This document shows positions 36,262 through 43,493 of a stretch of 64,000 nt of DNA, one piece after another. This stretch comes from Paludibacteraceae bacterium (lineage in GTDB: Bacteria > Bacteroidota > Bacteroidia > Bacteroidales > Paludibacteraceae). Under the pieces are notes generated by a model that saw only the letters and a list, made by a program, of their open reading frames with translations, was not told the DNA's origin and made no database searches. The first letter of the stretch is position 1; every line of letters begins with the position of its first letter. The translations under genes and the position numbers were made by a program. Where the stretch lies: the NCBI GenBank assembly GCA_017391525.1, contig JAFOYE010000011.1, positions 142,811 through 206,810 on the forward strand, in the 5' to 3' direction.

Positions 36262-37383
36262 ATGTTACTCAAGGAGTTACATATATTGAATTATAAGAAT
36301 ATCCGTGAAGCCACTTTGCACTTCTCGGATAAGATTAATGCCTTTGTGGGTCTCAACGGACAAGGTAAAACGAATATACTAGATGCCATCTATTATTTAA
36401 GTTTTACCAAATCCGCATATAATGCTATTGATAGTCAAAATATTCATCACGATGAGGATATGGCGATGATTCAAGGAATATACCAAAACATCAATGATGA
36501 TGAACTAATCAGTTGTGGTATTAAGCGTGGCGTAAAAAAACAATTTCGCCGTGGCAAGAAAGATTATAAGCGATTGATAGACCATATTGGTTTGATACCG
36601 CTCGTGATGGTAAGTCCACAAGATAGCGAACTAGTAGTGGAGGGTAGTGACGAGCGACGTAAGTTCATGGATGGAGTAATCTCGCAATACAGTAAGGCTT
36701 ATTTGGAGCACTTAACTCAATATAATGTTCTGCTCAAGCAACGTAATGCACTACTCAAACAATATGCAGAGCAACCAGAACAATTGCCTGATACACTAAT
36801 GGAAGTGATTGAGCATCAGATGGTTTCTCATGCAATGCCTATATATCAAGCGCGTGTGCAATTCATTGAGCAGTTTGTGCCATACTTTCAACAAGTGTAT
36901 AGTGCAATCTCGGATGATAAAGAGCAAGTGTCACTGATCTACAAGTCGCAGTTGCATGAACGAGATTTACTGGAATCGCTAGCACGTACTCGTTCACGTG
37001 ATTTGATATTAGGGTGGACTTCACAAGGTATACACAAGGATGAATTGGAGATGATGTTGGGTGAGTATCCTTTGAAGAGAGTCGGTAGTCAAGGACAACA
37101 AAAGTCCTACCTATTGGCTATGAAACTAGGACAGGCACTCTATTTGAAAGCAGAACATATCCTTAATACACAACCTATCTTGTTGCTAGATGATATTTTT
37201 GACAAATTGGATAGTGAGCGAGTGGAGAGAATAGTACAACTGGTTGGGGATGAGCGATTTGGACAGATATTTATCACGGATACAGACCGTCAACACTTGA
37301 CCAAGATACTAAGCCAAGAGCAATTTGATGCTAAATTATTTCACGTAGATAATGGCGAAGTTAGAACTCTGAACGAAAAATAA
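36262..37383 (+). CDS. recF: DNA replication/repair protein RecF
   Basis: A 373-residue SMC-like ATPase that helps load RecA at gaps. MLLKELHILNYKNIREATLH is the family N-terminus; Walker A is GLNGQGKTN (about 33-41); the signature and Walker B are seen as RVGSQGQQKSYLLAMKLGQA and ILLLDDIFDKLDSERVERI. I took the ATG at 36262; a TTG at 36259 precedes it directly. It follows the response regulator by 3 bases. Confidence 0.95.
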   Translation: MLLKELHILNYKNIREATLHFSDKINAFVGLNGQGKTNILDAIYYLSFTKSAYNAIDSQNIHHDEDMAMIQGIYQNINDDELISCGIKRGVKKQFRRGKKDYKRLIDHIGLIPLVMVSPQDSELVVEGSDERRKFMDGVISQYSKAYLEHLTQYNVLLKQRNALLKQYAEQPEQLPDTLMEVIEHQMVSHAMPIYQARVQFIEQFVPYFQQVYSAISDDKEQVSLIYKSQLHERDLLESLARTRSRDLILGWTSQGIHKDELEMMLGEYPLKRVGSQGQQKSYLLAMKLGQALYLKAEHILNTQPILLLDDIFDKLDSERVERIVQLVGDERFGQIFITDTDRQHLTKILSQEQFDAKLFHVDNGEVRTLNEK

Positions 37384-37413
37384 ACTATAATATTAACTTA
37401 AAAACAAAAGCGT

Positions 37414-38877
37414 ATGAAAAAATTTACTCTTTTACTTAGCGCAATGCTCTTCAGTGTGATGAGTTTTGCTACTGTTATTACTTTTGATGCAGACGTTGAT
37501 AAAGGTAATGCAGGAACCGATTCTAACAACGCTGCTGCGTATACCATTACAAAAGATGGTGTAACAGTAACAGTATCTAGTGGTATTCTCGGTACTTACA
37601 ACAACGAGATGCACTATCGTATTTACAAAAATCAAACTTTGACTGTTACTTCTACAGTAGGTAATGTCACTTCAGTAGAGTTCACATGTACTGCAAACGA
37701 TGATACCAAGTATGGTCCAGGTTGCTTCACATGGTCTACTGGCAATTACACTTATTCTGGTGCAAAGGGTACATGGTCTGGTTCTGCTAGTGAAATCGTG
37801 TTTACCGCTTCTTCTAACCAAGTACGTGCTACTCAAGTAGTTGTAACTATTGAAGGCGAAGGTGGTGGAAACCAAGGAGGTAACGATGATCCTGTAACTC
37901 CAGAAGGTGCTACTGAAATCAAAGGTCTTGTTTATGCAGATGCATATTACTATGAGTATGATGGTGTAGCATATTACGATATCGATATGTATAAGGATAT
38001 TGATATGGATACATACGAATATACTTATCCAGAAGTTTATGTATCATTAGAGGCAAAAAGCAAAACTGCGCTCAATGGAACATATGATGTATGGTATGCA
38101 GGTTATTGGAAAAGCGTAAACGATTCTGTAGAAATTAATGAAACAACTCCTGGTACAATAACTATCAAGAATACTGATAACGAGGGTAACTACTCAGTTT
38201 CTGGTTCATTCGTGGGCACAGATGGTAAGACTTATAGCTTTAATGATGTAGTTAGTGTATGGGCTTTTGACTTTGATAATTACGAGGAGATAACATTGTC
38301 AGAGGGTGGTAATAATACTGACAACCCTGGCACAGACAATCCTGGTAACGATAACCCAGGTACATCAACAGGTACTATTACTTTTGACGCTGACGTAGAT
38401 AAAGGTAATGCTTCATTGGATGCTTCTAACCAAACTCCTTATTCTGTTTCTAAAGAGGGTGTTACTCTTGATGTAACAAAGGGTATCATTGGTACTTATA
38501 ACAATGAGAACCACTATCGTATTTACAAGAGCGAAACGCTTACTATCACTTCTACTGTAGGTAATATCGTTTCTGTAGAGTTTACATGTACAGCAAAAAA
38601 TGATGAGAAATATGGTCCTGGTTGCTTCACATGGTCTACTGGCGATTATTTTTACTCTGGCGCTGTAGGTACATGGACTGGTAACGCAACTTCAGTTGAG
38701 TTTGTGGCATCAACTAACCAAGTTCGTGCTTCTCAAATCGTAGTTAAGGTTGCTACTTCTACTGGTGTTGAGGATGTAACAACCGTAGTAGTTCCTGTAA
38801 AAGTAATGCAAAATGGTCAAGTAATGATCATGCGTGGTGAGAATGTTTACAATGCAGCGGGTGTGCAAGTAAAATAA
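37414..38877 (+). CDS. Secreted protein with a duplicated beta domain
   Basis: A 487-residue exported protein with a signal peptide (1-19, ending SFA). Residues ~20-150 and ~317-448 are two copies of one domain: both contain TFDADVDKGNA, GTYNNE.HYRIYK, and YGPGCFTWSTG, about two-thirds identical by eye. Between them lies a different Tyr/Asp-rich domain (about 165-290) and an Asn-Pro-Gly linker (NNTDNPGTDNPGNDNPGT). The last 25 residues (NGQVMIMRGENVYNAAGVQV) look like the short C-terminal tail common on Bacteroidales exported proteins. No enzymatic motif is visible. It may share the recF transcript (30-base gap). Confidence 0.8.
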   Translation: MKKFTLLLSAMLFSVMSFATVITFDADVDKGNAGTDSNNAAAYTITKDGVTVTVSSGILGTYNNEMHYRIYKNQTLTVTSTVGNVTSVEFTCTANDDTKYGPGCFTWSTGNYTYSGAKGTWSGSASEIVFTASSNQVRATQVVVTIEGEGGGNQGGNDDPVTPEGATEIKGLVYADAYYYEYDGVAYYDIDMYKDIDMDTYEYTYPEVYVSLEAKSKTALNGTYDVWYAGYWKSVNDSVEINETTPGTITIKNTDNEGNYSVSGSFVGTDGKTYSFNDVVSVWAFDFDNYEEITLSEGGNNTDNPGTDNPGNDNPGTSTGTITFDADVDKGNASLDASNQTPYSVSKEGVTLDVTKGIIGTYNNENHYRIYKSETLTITSTVGNIVSVEFTCTAKNDEKYGPGCFTWSTGDYFYSGAVGTWTGNATSVEFVASTNQVRASQIVVKVATSTGVEDVTTVVVPVKVMQNGQVMIMRGENVYNAAGVQVK

Positions 38878-38897
38878 TCTTTACTAACATATACTCA

Positions 38898-38932
38898 AAA
38901 ACGAGTTGCCTCATCCCCAGGCAACTCGTTTT
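38898..38932 (+). terminator. Rho-independent terminator, possibly bidirectional
   Basis: A 14-base perfect stem AAAACGAGTTGCCT / AGGCAACTCGTTTT with a 7-base loop. A-rich on the left and T-rich on the right, it can serve both the plus gene and the minus gene ending at 38982. Confidence 0.93.
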
Positions 38933-38981
38933 CTTTGTGGAAAAGTAATTGAAAACAAAAATGTATAACTGATAAATAGAT

Positions 38982-39320
38982 TTAATCTACAGTTTTGAAG
39001 CGTACTTGCTCGCGGCTAAAGAGGAACTGAATAGGGGAATATTTATATCCCGCTTCCGTGGTTATTGGTTTGCCCCAGAATAGATAGGCATGTTCACCAC
39101 GGCGTACATATGCACCTTGCTCCTTCCATTGCTCAAATGTCAATAATTCTTTATCGAGTAAGTTGTAACACTCACGTAGTAACTGATTCTTTGTGAATTT
39201 AGTTCTTCCAGCAGCTTTTGCCATTTCCTCTAAACCGTTTGTAATAGTGCGGAGATGTGCACGATAATCTTTCATCTTGTTGGCGGTTACTTGATCCACC
39301 TGGTTAGTAGTAGTTGTCAT
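38982..39320 (-). CDS. ArdC N-terminal-like small protein
   Basis: A 112-residue protein. The middle (HLRTITNGLEEMAKAAGRTK) and in particular TFEQWKEQGAYVRRGEHAYL followed by FWGKPI resemble the N-terminal single-strand-DNA-binding domain of ArdC antirestriction proteins (Trp-x-x-x-Gly-x-x-Val-Arg-x-Gly-Glu pattern). It lacks the C-terminal metallopeptidase domain of full ArdC. Such proteins are usual on conjugative elements, but no other transfer gene is nearby. A 41-residue ORF lies directly upstream. Confidence 0.6.
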   Translation of the reverse strand: MTTTTNQVDQVTANKMKDYRAHLRTITNGLEEMAKAAGRTKFTKNQLLRECYNLLDKELLTFEQWKEQGAYVRRGEHAYLFWGKPITTEAGYKYSPIQFLFSREQVRFKTVD

Positions 39321-39381
39321 AATAATAAAATTGAAAAGGTGAATAATAAATTGTTATATAAATTTCTTTTTGTTCATTTTC

Positions 39382-39507
39382 TTATTTAGCAGGCACAGCT
39401 ATTATTTGCATTGAAATAAGTAGGCTATAAAAGTTCTCACAAAAATCTTTCATTGTTGCTTGCATGTCAAAGGCAGGAGTTTGGGAAAAGTTCAATTCTA
39501 GTTGCAT
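39382..39507 (-). CDS. Small ORF of 41 residues upstream of the ArdC-like gene
   Basis: ATG at 39507, stop at 39384-39382. The product begins MQLELNFSQTPAFDMQATMK and ends in AVPAK; it is not similar to anything I know. A -7 box (TAATTTTG, minus strand 39576-39569) sits 62 bases upstream, and the ArdC-like gene begins 62 bases downstream in the same direction, so it could be a real leader or partner gene. Confidence 0.4.
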   Translation of the reverse strand: MQLELNFSQTPAFDMQATMKDFCENFYSLLISMQIIAVPAK

Positions 39508-39568
39508 AATGTAGTCGTTTTAATAGTTAATAATATCAGTGAATTGTCTCATTTTTTGTTTGACGCTG

Positions 39569-39576
39569 CAAAATTA
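39569..39576 (-). promoter_or_regulatory. -7 box (TAATTTTG) of the small ORF/ArdC-like unit
   Basis: TAATTTTG on the minus strand fits TAnnTTTG. No clear TTG is at 23 bases upstream (only AAGTTTTAG), so it is weaker than the other promoters. Confidence 0.45.
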
Positions 39577-39622
39577 CTATGTCAAACTGCTAAAACTTGT
39601 CAGTGTGAAGAAAAAAATGCAA

Positions 39623-39658
39623 AAAAAATGCACTTTTTTTGTAGAAAGTGCATTTTTT
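39623..39658 (-). terminator. Terminator of the WYL-regulator transcript
   Basis: A 14-base stem AAAAAATGCACTTT / AAAGTGCATTTTTT with an 8-base loop, 38 bases past the WYL stop codon; symmetrical A and T runs allow use in both directions. Confidence 0.88.
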
Positions 39659-39695
39659 AGTGAAATATACCGTTTTTTTTGTTGTTTTATCCTTC

Positions 39696-40616
39696 TTAAT
39701 CGGTTTTCTTCTTTTTGCAGTACATTTGGTATGCCTTCTTGGCCTCGTCTTTGAATACTTTAACGAGTGATGCTGGTTCTACTATTCGAATATCTGTTCC
39801 GTGTGTGCGAAGTTCTTGGATAAAGTCAAATGTTGGTGCTACAAAATATTCAAAGTAGGTGTAGTTAAGGTGCTGACGTATTTCTTTTTGTGAAGTATGC
39901 AATGGTAAAAGGCGGAGAAATTGAGTTGATTTCTCGTTTGCTTCAATAATAATCTTTTTTGGATCTACATTTCGAAATACACCATAGTAGGGTGCGAAGA
40001 AAGTATGTGCATTGAATTTTTTCGGATAAGTGAACACGTTGTTGGTCAGTTCAATTCTTTGAATTCGGTCTAATGCATACACACGTGTTTCTGTTGGGTG
40101 GGTAGATGGACAACCTGCTACATACCAACGTTGTTTGAAAGCCTTAAGGCAGTATGGAGATAATAGAAAGTCGTATGTTTCGTTGCGAACAAAATTATGG
40201 TAGGTTACTTTTAGTTGGGTACGTGTACGAATGGCATCCACAATAGAAGTTAGGTACTGCGTACCAAGAGGAATATCTTCGTACAAGATCGCCTCGCTCA
40301 TATCCTGTGCTTGATCCAACATAGAATGCACGGACATAGCGTTGAGCAGCCATTTGCGCGTTACTCCTCCGTTGATATCATTCTTATTTTCAATATAATA
40401 CACACATCCTCGTGCTCGGTCGCACTTGATTTCTACATCAAATATCTCTTCGATTTCCTGTTTGTATCGATGAAAGCGGCGCTCTGGAATTTCATCTTCG
40501 TGGTTGTCGTTGTATCGGCAGCGGGACCAGCGATTATTGATGTCTTGACGCGTTAAATGACCCGATGCGATAGCATCGATCAGCCAAAAATATACGTTAA
40601 CTTGATGTGCAGCCAT
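39696..40616 (-). CDS. WYL-domain transcriptional regulator
   Basis: A 306-residue regulator. Residues 1-90 hold a helix-turn-helix (ASGHLTRQDINNRWSRCRYN, PERRFHRYKQEIEEIFDVEI). The WYL domain spans about 130-230: TQLKVTYHNFVRNETYDFLL, then YCLKAFKQRWYVAGCPS carrying the Trp-Tyr-Val variant of the WYL triad. These bind ligands or nucleic acid and often control stress or defence genes; none is adjacent. It lies downstream of U32 and the small Cys protein in the same direction. Confidence 0.9.
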   Translation of the reverse strand: MAAHQVNVYFWLIDAIASGHLTRQDINNRWSRCRYNDNHEDEIPERRFHRYKQEIEEIFDVEIKCDRARGCVYYIENKNDINGGVTRKWLLNAMSVHSMLDQAQDMSEAILYEDIPLGTQYLTSIVDAIRTRTQLKVTYHNFVRNETYDFLLSPYCLKAFKQRWYVAGCPSTHPTETRVYALDRIQRIELTNNVFTYPKKFNAHTFFAPYYGVFRNVDPKKIIIEANEKSTQFLRLLPLHTSQKEIRQHLNYTYFEYFVAPTFDFIQELRTHGTDIRIVEPASLVKVFKDEAKKAYQMYCKKKKTD

Positions 40617-40620
40617 GTGC

Positions 40621-40682
40621 TCTAAAGTTTTAAAAGTTTCATCGCCCTAACGGGCTGTTCAAAAAGTTCTAAAAGTTTTAGG
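40621..40682. repeat. AAGTTTTAAAAG word repeat with GCCC/GGGC hairpin
   Basis: TCTAAAGTTTTAAAAGTTTC, then a hairpin GCCCTAACGGGC, then AAAAAGTTCTAAAAGTTTTA. The words of both sides are of one type. The same word occurs at 42341-42384 around the U32 start codon. Confidence 0.7.
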
Positions 40683-40835
40683 TTATTTGCGGATGAGCAT
40701 TTCGCAGTTCTTGCAGTCGAACTCTAATGTGAGTATAGTGCCGTTTTGCAGTCGAAGATAGCGTGGCTCATTAGCCATAGGATTGATTTTCCTACAGTGA
40801 CCTAACTCGTTGAGTATACAATACTTACAAGTCAT
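40683..40835 (-). CDS. Detached C-terminal Cys module of U32 protease
   Basis: A 50-residue ORF starting with ATG at 40835, which overlaps the U32 stop codon as TGATG. The product starts MTCKYCILNELGHCRK and ends EFDCKNCEMLIRK, with five Cys (3, 6, 14, 41, 44). This matches the C-terminal end of longer Bacteroidetes U32 proteins (CKxCxxxxLGxC...FDCxxCEM), where it is part of the same chain. So the domain is here a separate, coupled gene, or the chain was split by a small frame change. A metal or Fe-S site is likely. Confidence 0.75.
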   Translation of the reverse strand: MTCKYCILNELGHCRKINPMANEPRYLRLQNGTILTLEFDCKNCEMLIRK

Positions 40836-42346
40836 CAAAGGTTCATTAATTCTCGTCTCCATTGGTTGAGTTGGCTAATAGGTATGAAATATGGGAAATG
40901 CTCAGAGCATACTTGGTTATTGTTGAAAACTTGAATATTCTTAACCGCAAGATCTGTATCTCCTAGTTTGCTGAGTTGCTGAATAATAGTTTGTAATGCT
41001 CTTTCTGTATTATTGGCATCTTGGTGCTCGGCGATAAAATCTGCAGTGCTGTCACCAATAGTGAGGCGATAACCTTCTGGTATCACTTCAAAACGAATAT
41101 CTACAGGTATTTGGCGTTTGGCTTGAAGTGAGCGTAGAAAGACTGTATCTAAATTACGGTATAATATTGTACCTCTTTGAAGAGTTGGCATTTGGTTTGG
41201 ATATATCCATTCGCCATCTATACGGTTAATAGCAAACCCTTTGTCGCCAAAGCATATACCATCGCCGTTATGCAATATAATGTTGGATTGTAGTTGCACA
41301 CAGATAGCATCTTTGCGTAGGGCTACTACTCGTCCAATCTTCTCTCCTGTTGATTTAGGGGTATCCCAGTTGGCCATTTGTGGAGTGCGCTTGTGCAGAA
41401 AATACTCCGTTTGTCCACGGTGGAATGTTTTCGCAGGATTGGGTGTAAAGTTGTATGTTTGAACGGATGGGGTAGATGCTTGTTGCAAATTCGGGTTAGC
41501 TGTAATGATTTGATCAAGCAGTTGTCGATAGTATGCCACAATATTGGTGACGTAGTCACGATCTTTGAGGCGACCTTCTATTTTGAAGGTAGTGACACCT
41601 GCTTCTATCATCTGAGCAAGATGCAAACTACGATCCATATCTTGGAGTGAAAGTAGATAACGTTGGTGGATAGGTTGACCATAATTATCTAATATCTCAT
41701 TGCCATCCTTGTCCAAGAGGTCATATCGTTGGCGACAGAGTTGTGCACAACAACCACGGTTGGCACTTCTATCCATTAAAACCTCAGACAAGTAGCAGCG
41801 TCCACTATAACTTACACATAATGCGCCGTGTACGAACGCTTCTAATTCAATAGGTGTTTGTGCAGTATGCGGTGTAGACTGTATAGCGTTATTGATGTTT
41901 TGTATTTCTTGGAGAGAGAGTTCTCGGGCAAGGACTACTCGGCGAAATCCAAGTTGTTGCAGATGAAGTACTTGCTCCGGTGTGCGGTTATCGCATTGGG
42001 TTGATGCATGCAATCGGATAGGTGGAAGGTCATAGTTGAGCAGATTGAGGTCTTGTATAATAAGTGCATCCACTCCTACCTTATGTAAATCGTGCGCGAG
42101 CGCACATGCGCGTGGATACTCGTGATCATAGAGTAGGGTATTAAGTGTCACAAGTACCTGAGCACCAAAGCGATGCGCATATTGAACCAATGCCGCTATG
42201 TCTTCAATACTATTGCTAGCTGCTTGGCGGGCACCAAACTCTGGTGCTCCAATATACACAGCATCAGCTCCTGCATCAATAGCCGCTTTACCTACTTCAA
42301 GGTCGCGGGCTGGTGTCAATAATGATATGTGCGTTGCGGGTTTCAA
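40835..42346 (-). CDS. U32-family peptidase / RlhA-like protein
   Basis: A 503-residue protein. LTPARDLEVGKAAIDAGADA and VYIGAPEFGAR form the N-terminal signature, and EAFVHGALCVSYSGRCYLSE with NRGCCAQLCRQRYDL is the Cys-containing U32 motif. E. coli relatives (RlhA, TrhP, UbiU/V) use the Cys for an Fe-S cluster in RNA or ubiquinone hydroxylation, so an RNA-modifying role is as likely as proteolysis. The frame has no ATG at its start; a TTG at 42346, inside a repeat, is the best start. The usual C-terminal Cys module is in the separate gene 40683-40835. Confidence 0.88.
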   Translation of the reverse strand: MKPATHISLLTPARDLEVGKAAIDAGADAVYIGAPEFGARQAASNSIEDIAALVQYAHRFGAQVLVTLNTLLYDHEYPRACALAHDLHKVGVDALIIQDLNLLNYDLPPIRLHASTQCDNRTPEQVLHLQQLGFRRVVLARELSLQEIQNINNAIQSTPHTAQTPIELEAFVHGALCVSYSGRCYLSEVLMDRSANRGCCAQLCRQRYDLLDKDGNEILDNYGQPIHQRYLLSLQDMDRSLHLAQMIEAGVTTFKIEGRLKDRDYVTNIVAYYRQLLDQIITANPNLQQASTPSVQTYNFTPNPAKTFHRGQTEYFLHKRTPQMANWDTPKSTGEKIGRVVALRKDAICVQLQSNIILHNGDGICFGDKGFAINRIDGEWIYPNQMPTLQRGTILYRNLDTVFLRSLQAKRQIPVDIRFEVIPEGYRLTIGDSTADFIAEHQDANNTERALQTIIQQLSKLGDTDLAVKNIQVFNNNQVCSEHFPYFIPISQLNQWRRELMNL

Positions 42347-42384
42347 GGTTCTAAAAGTTGTATGGGTTTTAGACGTTTTAAAGG
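42341..42384. repeat. GTTCTAAAAGTT word repeat around the U32 start
   Basis: TTTCAAGGTTCTAAAAGTTG and GGGTTTTAGACGTTTTAAAG are variants of the word at 40621. The TTG start codon of U32 is inside it, and the frame stays open through it into the trmH end. Confidence 0.55.
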
Positions 42385-42389
42385 TAGTG

Positions 42390-42917
42390 TTAGCGGAGCA
42401 TATTGCTCAGTTCATACATCACTATTCCTGCGGTGACGCTGACGTTGAGCGAATGTTTGGTTCCATATTGTGGAATCTCTATACAACCATCAGCAGCATC
42501 TACTACCTCTTGTTGTACGCCAAACACCTCATGTCCCATGATGATGGCAGTCTTTTGATTTTTAGGTAGTTGCATATCATGGAGTAGCGTAGATCCATGT
42601 GCTTGTTCAATGGCATATACGGTATATCCATCTGCTTGTAGGGCACGTATGGCGTCTAATGTGTGCTCAAAATAGCGCCAATCAACGGTGAGTTCAGCAC
42701 CTAGGGCTGTTTTGTGAATTTCGTTGTTAGGTGGACAGCAGCAAATACCGCAGAGCCATACGCCTTGAAGGCAAAAAGCATCAGCAGTACGGAAGACTGC
42801 ACCAATATTATGTTGGCTGCGCACGTTATCTAGTACCACGATCAAAGGTACTTTTTGTGCTTCGTGAAAGGCCTCTGGTGTGAGGCGGTTCATCTCTTGT
42901 ATCGTCGTTTTTTGCAT
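42390..42917 (-). CDS. TrmH/SpoU-family RNA 2'-O-methyltransferase
   Basis: A 175-residue SPOUT methylase. The three SpoU motifs are clear: LDNVRSQHNIGAVFRTADAF (about 32-51), IIMGHEVFGVQQEVVDAADG and IPQYGTKHSLNVSVTAGIVM with the trefoil-knot Asn. Only a short N-terminal helix (MQKTTIQEMNRLTPEAF) precedes the catalytic domain. It probably methylates tRNA or rRNA; the site is not given by the sequence. Confidence 0.92.
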   Translation of the reverse strand: MQKTTIQEMNRLTPEAFHEAQKVPLIVVLDNVRSQHNIGAVFRTADAFCLQGVWLCGICCCPPNNEIHKTALGAELTVDWRYFEHTLDAIRALQADGYTVYAIEQAHGSTLLHDMQLPKNQKTAIIMGHEVFGVQQEVVDAADGCIEIPQYGTKHSLNVSVTAGIVMYELSNMLR

Positions 42918-42929
42918 ATTGTTCTATTT

Positions 42930-42972
42930 GTGTTCCTAGCTTAAAGGTAGCCTAAGGGTAGCTGAATCCTAT
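42930..42972. repeat. AAGGTAGCCTA tandem between trmH-like gene and rimM
   Basis: The plus strand shows CTAGCTTAAAGGTAGC, CTAAGGGTAGC and TGAATCCTA: variants of a ~10-11 base word with internal dyads (GCTTAA, CCTAAGG). Confidence 0.4.
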
Positions 42973-42977
42973 GGTGA

Positions 42978-43484
42978 TTAAGCGTTGAAGATAAATGGTA
43001 GGCAGATGGTTAGTAGTTTATCTTCGGCGTTAATGTCTATGATAAAATCCTCGTGTATTGGAATGAGTCGTCCATCGCTGAGAGTGATGAGGGTATTGAT
43101 GGTTGTTTCGTCCACTTGATCAACTGTTCCCAATTCTCCTTGATCCGTATCCATCACTCGATAACCTACTAGACTTTGCCATGTAGGCATCACTTCGTCT
43201 TCTTGATTCATATCGCTCAGGAGCATAAATGCTTCGGTGCCGATGAGTCTTTGTGCTTCTTGTTCATCCGTGATATTGTCTAGTTGGAAGATCAGACTAT
43301 CGCTGCCTTTGCCTCGCCAATCTAGGACTCGGAATGGAACCAAAATATTGTCCAGTTTAAGTATTAGAAACGTAGCATCTGCATTGTCCCAATATTCATT
43401 ACTCATGAGGCATTGCAATTCGCCTCGTTTACCATGGGTACGGGTGAGACGACCAATAGATATGACTTGTTCGTTGGTGATCAT
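42978..43484 (-). CDS. rimM: 16S rRNA processing protein RimM
   Basis: A 168-residue 30S maturation factor that binds S19. SIGRLTRTHGKRGELQC is the N-terminal RimM signature; LVGYRVMDTDQGELGTVDQV starts the C-terminal PRC-barrel domain. It lies 9 bases after the AddA-like gene. Confidence 0.93.
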   Translation of the reverse strand: MITNEQVISIGRLTRTHGKRGELQCLMSNEYWDNADATFLILKLDNILVPFRVLDWRGKGSDSLIFQLDNITDEQEAQRLIGTEAFMLLSDMNQEDEVMPTWQSLVGYRVMDTDQGELGTVDQVDETTINTLITLSDGRLIPIHEDFIIDINAEDKLLTICLPFIFNA

Positions 43485-43493
43485 ATATTGTCT

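Noticed and set aside
39696-40616. WYL regulator as part of a phage-defence island
   Set aside because: The neighbours are housekeeping genes; no nuclease, methylase or other defence gene is adjacent.
40835-42346. U32 gene as a true collagenase
   Set aside because: The Cys pattern fits the Fe-S RNA/ubiquinone hydroxylation relatives as well; proteolysis cannot be claimed from sequence.
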